DNA of 64,000 bases from Mesostigma viride. Its lineage: Eukaryota; Streptophyta; Mesostigmatophyceae; Mesostigmatales; Mesostigmataceae. Positions 58,569 through 64,000 of this stretch are shown one piece after another (the first letter of the stretch is position 1; each line of letters opens with the position of its first letter). Made by a program: the position numbers and the translations under genes. The stretch is from assembly GCA_009746045.1 (NCBI GenBank), contig RPFO01000059.1, forward strand, positions 1,677,489 through 1,741,488, read 5' to 3'. Under the pieces are notes generated by a model. The model made no database searches and had not been told where the DNA came from. It worked only from the letters and a program-made list of their open reading frames with translations.

Positions 58569-59675
58569 GAAGTGCTGCCACGCGTGGCAACAATACACCA
58601 CAGCTAATAGTTCTTGCTGGTGTACGGGATAGTTACGCTCCGCAGGAAGCATTGTCCTAGAAATATACTCAATTGGCTGTAAGCCCTGACCCTGATCCTG
58701 GAGAAGGACGCCCCCTATAGCTACCTTACTAGCATCTGTAGCTACCACAAAGGGTTTAGTAGTATCCGGTAGGATGAGTACGGGAGGGGAGAGGAGTAGG
58801 GATTTTAGACACTGAAAAGCCGACTGACATTCACTACTCCAAACAAAGGGGATATCCTTCTTTAATAGATGATTAATAGGGGCTGCTATAGTTGCGAAAC
58901 GCGGGATAAAACGCCTATAGTAAGAAGCAATTCCTAGGAAACTACGTACACCTTTAACGTCGGTAGGGGTAGGCCATTCCTGAATTGACTTAGTCTTATC
59001 TGGGTCAGTAGCAACCCCGGCATCTGACAGAACGTGCCCTAAGAAGGGGACACTTCTACCAGAGCGAACTTTAGCACGGCGCGCCCATAAAGAATTTTCA
59101 GCCATGATTTCTAGTACTTTCTTTAAATCACGTAGGTGCGTTTCAAAATCAGGAGAATAAATAAGGATATCATCTAAGTAAGCTTGAGCACAAGAACGGT
59201 CATGCTCAGATAAGGAAACAGAGGAGAAGGAAGGATCCTTTAAATCAGAGGACACTTGAGGAAGGTGGGAATTTCCCATAACAGGTCTAAGCACTTCATT
59301 CATTAACATCTGGAAAGAGGCAGGAGAGTTACAGAGTCCCATAGCCGCTACTCTAAACTGATAGTGCCCAAAAGGGGTAGCAAAGGCGGTTTTGTGGCAA
59401 TCCTCAGGAGCTATACGTAGTTGCCAAAAACCATCCGCACAATCTAGTACTGTGAAACAGGTAGAACCTTTAACTTTATTAAATATATCATCAATACGAG
59501 GTAGAGGGTATTTAGACTTCACAGTAATATCGTTTAACTTCCTATAATCAGTAACTAGGCGAAACTTGCCATTTGGCTTAGGAACTAACAGGACACCAGC
59601 GGAATAGGGGGAGTTACTAGGCTCTATCAATCCTGCTTCTAATAGTGATACTAAAATCTGTTTTAGTTCCTTTAA
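58569..59675 (-). pseudogene. pol: Chromovirus pol, middle part: reverse transcriptase and RNase H
   Basis: Reads ELKELKQILVSLLEAGLIEP, then RT motifs LVPKPNGKFRLVTDYRKLND, FTVLDCADGFWQLRIAPED (Asp of motif A), MGLCNSPASFQMLMNEVLRP, YLDDILIYS (motif C) and FLGHVLSDAGV, then RNase H start (FVVATDASKVAIGGVLLQDQ) and QQELLAVVYCCHAWQHFL. About 35 extra residues lie between the motif B helix and YLDD (around GNSHLPQVSSDLKDPS), where most Ty3 elements have only a few. The frame is open but is cut at both ends by insertions, so the enzyme cannot be made as one protein. Confidence 0.9.
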
Positions 59676-59930
59676 CTCGTCGTCTGTCCCAACTCAGTCC
59701 TCAAAAGAGGACTGAGTTGACCTTTTTCAACCGGGTGTAGCGACTAGGTGGGGGGTCCATCCCAAATGTTTTGATGTGGATCGAGGGTGTATTTGATGTC
59801 AATTTGCTGGGAAAAATGCTGCGTTAGTGAAAACTTGACCCAAACACCTGGAAATTACTCGGACATATGACACCCTCGGCGAATTTGCATTTTTCGGGAT
59901 AAGAGCGAGTGGGGAAAATTTAATCAAATC

Positions 59931-61943
59931 ATGCCACACATTCTGCATTTGCCGCAAGTGCAGGCTGCGATGCCGCTCGTGGTGCGCAACACTTTCGGCA
60001 CTCCCATTGCCGCCTGGCATTACTCTCCCACCTTGGGACAAATGGTTTTCAGCAACGGGAAGGTCAGCCGCGATACAACGCCCACCGAGCTGGCCACCAT
60101 CTTGGCAGGGCCCTGCCCCTGCCAACAACAACGGTATTTCAAGTACCTTGATCCCACCTCACAGCACGTCATGACCGCTGACCTCAGCATCCTGCCGAGC
60201 CACACGCTTGTAGACCTTTTTGCCAAAGGCACCAAGTTTCGGCCGTGGGTCCAGCGCACGTGTGCCAAAGAGGTGAATGCACTGCTCTCCACATCACTGC
60301 GCAAATTCTGCAATGCCATGAGCACGGACCTACAGCTTGCTCCCCTTGCCATGGAACCGTGGTTTCGCGCCGTCATTCACGAATGCAATGCACGTCTCAC
60401 CAGGCTTGATTACCGTCTCCAGCAGGTCCACCGCACCACCTGGCTCAACACCACAGATAAAGCACTTCTGGACCACTTCAAGCAGGACTTTATCATCACG
60501 TGTGTTGACAAGAGTGCCAACAACTTTGCTTTCATATGCAAGAAGCACTACCTTGCTACTTTGCAACACGAGTTGGCGTCCAGCCCTACCTATGTTCAGC
60601 GTGCACAGTCCACCGCCAGTATCACTGCTGCTCATCGGGCTTTTCTGCACAGCCAAAACATTTTTGCTCGGGCATTCCTTAAGCGGCAGCGACGCGCCAC
60701 CACCACTACGTTCCCATATCTGTATCTCACTCTTAAGCTGCACAAAACTCCTGTTGCTTTGCGCACCATTGCTGCGTCGCATTCAGCCCCACTGATGCCT
60801 CTCTCGAAACTCATCTGCCATGCTTTGAATGCTCTTCTCCCCGAAGCCAATGCATTATGGGTGGAGGTGCTGTCGAATGCCGGGTATGAATGCGCTGGTA
60901 GTTGGATCGTCATAGACTCAGCCCAAGTACGCCTACGCCTTGCCGCCCTTAGCCGTTCTAAGACAGCAGCAGAGAAACGTATACCTATGCCCATAGCCAC
61001 CTATGATTTCACCACTCTATATACCACACTAGATTTGCACGATTTGAAAGCTCGTTTAGATAGCCTCCTTACTCGTCTGTATGCACGTAGGCCTCACGGG
61101 CGCAACCACCTGCACGTGCGTGTTTCTCAGACCAAGCCCACGGCAACGTGGCTCTCAGGGATCGCGGCAGGTGCTATCGTGCGGGATGGTTATAATTATA
61201 TTATCACGAAGGCTGACCTTGTCCATTGGATCTCTTATCTTGTTGATAACACCTTCATCTGTTTTGCGGGCAATGTATACCAACAAGCTATCGGCATCCC
61301 TATGGGCACTAACTGTGCCGGGCTCCTTGCAAACCTCTATCTATACACTTATGAGCTTGCATTCATGGAGAATCTCATTGCCTCAAACGATGATGTTCTC
61401 ATCAGGCGTTTTATCCATACATGTCGATACATTGATGATGTCATCGCTTTCGACAACCCTGATTTCGCAACCCATTTGTATATCACCGCTGGTCTGCCTG
61501 GCATCTACCCGCAAGCGTCCCTCACATTAAAGCTCACGTCGGAGGATACTCATTGCAATTACCTCGATCTTAACATTACCCATAACAAGAAGGGCTGGCG
61601 TACGGCTGTCTATGATAAGCGCAAGGATCCTAAATACCAGCAAATTCCTTTTATTCGTTACCCCGATATTCACAGTCTCCTTTCCCACACAGCAAAATAT
61701 GGTGTTGTTCTTTCTCAGTTACATCGTTTTTCCCGTCTTTGTTCTTATCGTGTTGATTTCATCACGACTCTTGTTGAACTCTTGCAGCGTTTACTGGTCA
61801 AAGACTATGACCGAGCCATTATGCTCCGTCAAGTCCGATGTTTTTTGCAACGTCACCCACATCTGTTCGGTGCTGCCCCTTGGCACAAGCTCTACAAACA
61901 GGTCGTGGACCGGCTGGATCGCATAGTATCTCCGCACATCTGA
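59931..61943 (+). CDS. Reverse transcriptase, Penelope-like, intact 670-residue ORF
   Basis: This is a single open frame from ATG to stop. RT motifs: A around Asp359 (ATYDFTTLYTTLDLHDL); B at about 454-470 (IGIPMGTNCAGLLANLYLYT); C with the catalytic YIDD at 500-503 (CRYIDDVIAFDN); then SLTLKLTSEDTHCNYLDLNI and a basic YDKRKDPKYQQIPFI region followed by YGVVLSQLHRFSRLCSYRVD. The MGTNCA-LLANL-YTYE and RYIDD forms fit Penelope-like elements and related EN-less RTs found in many eukaryotic genomes; LINEs usually have YADD. No GIY-YIG or other endonuclease is seen in the ORF. Lack of stops or frameshifts suggests recent activity. It would make cDNA from RNA in the nucleus. Exact clade placement is uncertain. 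It is opposite in strand to the chromovirus. Confidence 0.85.
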   Translation: MPHILHLPQVQAAMPLVVRNTFGTPIAAWHYSPTLGQMVFSNGKVSRDTTPTELATILAGPCPCQQQRYFKYLDPTSQHVMTADLSILPSHTLVDLFAKGTKFRPWVQRTCAKEVNALLSTSLRKFCNAMSTDLQLAPLAMEPWFRAVIHECNARLTRLDYRLQQVHRTTWLNTTDKALLDHFKQDFIITCVDKSANNFAFICKKHYLATLQHELASSPTYVQRAQSTASITAAHRAFLHSQNIFARAFLKRQRRATTTTFPYLYLTLKLHKTPVALRTIAASHSAPLMPLSKLICHALNALLPEANALWVEVLSNAGYECAGSWIVIDSAQVRLRLAALSRSKTAAEKRIPMPIATYDFTTLYTTLDLHDLKARLDSLLTRLYARRPHGRNHLHVRVSQTKPTATWLSGIAAGAIVRDGYNYIITKADLVHWISYLVDNTFICFAGNVYQQAIGIPMGTNCAGLLANLYLYTYELAFMENLIASNDDVLIRRFIHTCRYIDDVIAFDNPDFATHLYITAGLPGIYPQASLTLKLTSEDTHCNYLDLNITHNKKGWRTAVYDKRKDPKYQQIPFIRYPDIHSLLSHTAKYGVVLSQLHRFSRLCSYRVDFITTLVELLQRLLVKDYDRAIMLRQVRCFLQRHPHLFGAAPWHKLYKQVVDRLDRIVSPHI

Positions 61944-62159
61944 ACCCTGTGATGCCAGATCTCCTTTGCGGCCGTTCCGAGCTTGGCACTGGATTCGTTG
62001 TCCACATCGTCGCGTCGCTGCCGCAACACGATGTTTTCTGGCATCCGCGGGCTTTTGGTTCCCGCCGCACATTTGAAAGTGCTGTCCTCCGGCTTTTTGC
62101 CTTTGCACCGTGTGCAGTTCTTGGACGTTTGGAATCATGGCATGGCTAACGTGATGACT

Positions 62160-63950
62160 GACTAGCTAGACCTTTTCAGTGGTTTTCCATTTGCGGGTAT
62201 TTCCTCGTAAATGGTGGGAGAGCGATCGCAGCAATGGTGCTCACCACTAGACACTCCCGGCCAGTTAGGCTAAAACACACGCCCTGATCAAGCATGCTGT
62301 TTCCGGCCCACCGTCTAGGTCATCTAGTCGCTCCACACGTAAGCCAGCCATAATTTCAATGCACAAGGATACACATTTCCATCACCATTCATCTTCATCA
62401 TCCTGAACGACTCGAAAACGCGGAAAAGATAACGGCAGGCTCGAGCTACCATGGTCCGGATTCTCCCGATTTCTGGCCTGCGCTGGTTGTCTCTTTGAAA
62501 TCATGGTACACGTTAGAAAAATATAGGCATGTAAACAATATAGTTCTTGAAACGTGGCAAAAAACTGGGCTCAATTTGGCCACTGCCACTGCCTGAAACA
62601 CTTAAAAAACTCTCAGTCCTCAGGAGAGGAATGGGGCTTTTGCTAACTTTGCTAGCATGTAAGTGCGGTCATACTACACACCACCGTGGCCACCAACCAT
62701 CCCAATCAACTCACTTCCCTTCAAGCGTAACAGGACAACACACTTGCATCATCATGCTGCAGTTGTATCATACCTTATCATGTAGTGAGAGCCTATGCAT
62801 GCACGTAGGGAATGGGCTTGGATACCTACCAACAAAGGTTATGTTATAAGTGTCAACCACCAATATAATGGGTAGGTTAAGCATCTTTCCATTGTTTCTA
62901 ACAACAATAGATATGGCTATAACTGTTTTGCTTGCCATGATGTGGCCAACATAGTTGCTGGCACATGATGGCAGTGGTTTGTCACCAAGACTTTTCACTC
63001 ACCCGTATAAGCTTGAAAGCACCCTTGACGCAGGCCGTGGCCACACAATCACGCAGTATGAACGTAGCAAAAGAATAACTAACATCTATGAAGGTGTTTA
63101 AACCTGCACAGCTCCTAAAACCCTGCACAACTACACTGGGTTAAGCAAATGCCTGCTAACATCATCTGAAAAGGGTTTTAGAGAGGGGCAGGCAACGGTC
63201 GAGAAAGAGCATCAAGACTTGAACCTGACAACGCCTGGCAAGCTTAAACTCATGTAAGAACATCAAGAAACGAAGAGGCAACGATAATCCGACTTTACCT
63301 GGCACGGCTGGCGTTACCTTGGCCCAGGCGGTGCCCGCAAAAGTGGCACTTTGCGGCACATAGACCATGACGTGACAGAGTGGTCGAAATCATCAAATCT
63401 ATACTGCCACTCAATTTATTCTAATACAATACATGTTAAAATGTAGAAAGAAACCTATCAGCCATTGAAATTGCGCCGGAAAGCAAGCGCAGTCATCAAT
63501 TCCGTCGACCTGCCTTATCGCAGTTTTTTCCAGCAAGAACAGTGCCGACACCGGGTAAATCGCATCCCTGCGAGCTAAAATTAGGATTTATCATCTATAG
63601 GACATATAAAATCTATTCCTGAGTTTGGACAGCTAACTCGTCCGCAACGTAAACTGCATGCATGGGCGCGAGCGCCATGGCTAGGTCGTGCATTTCCGGA
63701 ACTCGCGTTTCACGTGGAAAAGTACCCTTACCACTGTACTTTGACCGTACATTTAGCCGCTCATACCAAATCCAAAAAATCCCAAAAATATGTCCAAGAA
63801 AGATCTTTTCACGTAGTATTTGAATAAATTTTGAGAGAATTTTTTTGTCAAACATTCTGACCGGGGCGAATTTTGTACAGAACCTCAAAACTCGGTCCTC
63901 AGGAGAGGACTGAGAAAAACTCAGTCCTCTCCAGAGGTAGTGGGACAGAC
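62160..63950. other. Right part of the TTAA element; related to 57340-58330
   Basis: No gene. It shares segments with the RNase H insertion: GGCGTTACCTTGGCCCAGGC at 57925 and 63311, TCGCAGTTTTTTCCAGCAAG at 58130 and 63518, and GCATGCACGTAGG-type strings at 57414 and 62796. The dispersed motif GGCCTGCGCTGGTTGTCTC lies near 62478. An internal copy of the CTCAGTCCTCAGGAGAGGA palindrome lies near 62613. Confidence 0.65.
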
Positions 63951-63960
63951 GACGAGTTAA

Positions 63961-64000
63961 TTCTGTAGGGCCCATTCTATACATCGGAGAGTGCGTAGGA
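63961..64000 (-). pseudogene. pol: Chromovirus pol, start of reverse transcriptase (runs out of window)
   Basis: On the minus strand it reads TLSDVYRMGPTEL, the usual lead into Ty3 RT (YRMSPxEL), ending exactly at the TTAA insertion site. It continues beyond 64000. Confidence 0.85.

Larger units (their letters stand above)
59676..63956. mobile_element. 4.3 kb TIR element with TTAA target duplication carrying a reverse transcriptase gene
   Basis: The ends are 16-bp inverted repeats (CTCGTCGTCTGTCCCA), flanked on both sides by TTAA (59672-59675 and 63957-63960). Removing the element and one TTAA rejoins the host pol in frame (TEL then KELKQ), so the limits are exact. Subterminal palindromes built on CTCAGTCCTC/GAGGACTGAG lie at 59703-59730 and 63890-63935. 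The element holds one intact ORF (59931-61943) and, to its right, about 1.2 kb related to the other TIR element (57340-58330). TTAA duplication is typical of piggyBac- and Kolobok-type transposons, but no transposase is seen. Confidence 0.8.
51050..64000 (-). mobile_element. Ty3/gypsy chromovirus-type LTR retrotransposon, interrupted, 5' part outside window
   Basis: The pieces read on the minus strand are: start of RT (63961-64000), RT/RNase H (58569-59675), RNase H end/integrase/chromodomain (54780-56875), extra ORF (52383-54702), then polypurine tract and LTR. Gag, protease and the 5' LTR should lie beyond 64000. Two later insertions split pol (56876-58563 and 59676-63956). Confidence 0.85.

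Overview
The window is eukaryotic nuclear DNA, almost certainly from the green lineage and probably a large, repeat-rich green algal or charophyte-type genome. The evidence is a many-exon gene for a plant-type actin-related protein of the ARP9/ARP8 (INO80-associated) family with GT-AG introns, a chromodomain-bearing Ty3/gypsy retrotransposon, decayed non-LTR retrotransposons, MITE-like elements and very long micro- and minisatellites. No prokaryotic operons, rRNA or confident tRNA genes are visible. The species cannot be fixed from the sequence alone.

Layout: 1-3530 holds decayed LINE fragments in both orientations. 3540-4100 is a hairpin and tandem-repeat element. 4741-8308 is a 3.5 kb homopurine satellite. 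8310-14300 is mostly gene-poor sequence with LINE remnants and a second GGTGAA-rich element. 14315-17417 (minus) is a four-exon gene for a zinc-finger protein of probable 4CXXC_R1/CDCA7-like type. About 18046/18484-43345 (plus) is the ARP9-like gene, with 17 exons whose phases all agree plus one candidate first exon. Its introns contain a 4.9 kb 19-bp minisatellite, several other minisatellites, an inverted pair of MITEs and, most unusually, tandemly copied exon-intron junctions. 43650-47520 holds more LINE fragments. 47520-50770 is largely featureless. About 51000-64000 is a minus-strand chromovirus-type LTR retrotransposon, broken by two nested elements: a 1.7 kb TIR element in RNase H, and a 4.3 kb TTAA-flanked TIR element in the reverse transcriptase that carries an intact 670-residue Penelope-like reverse transcriptase.

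The two host genes are divergent (5' ends about 0.6-1.1 kb apart) and both look like nuclear chromatin proteins, so a shared promoter region is possible. Most very long open frames in the window are stop-free tandem repeats, not genes. All exon boundaries were inferred by eye from splice consensus, frame and recalled family similarity; transcript data would be needed to confirm them.
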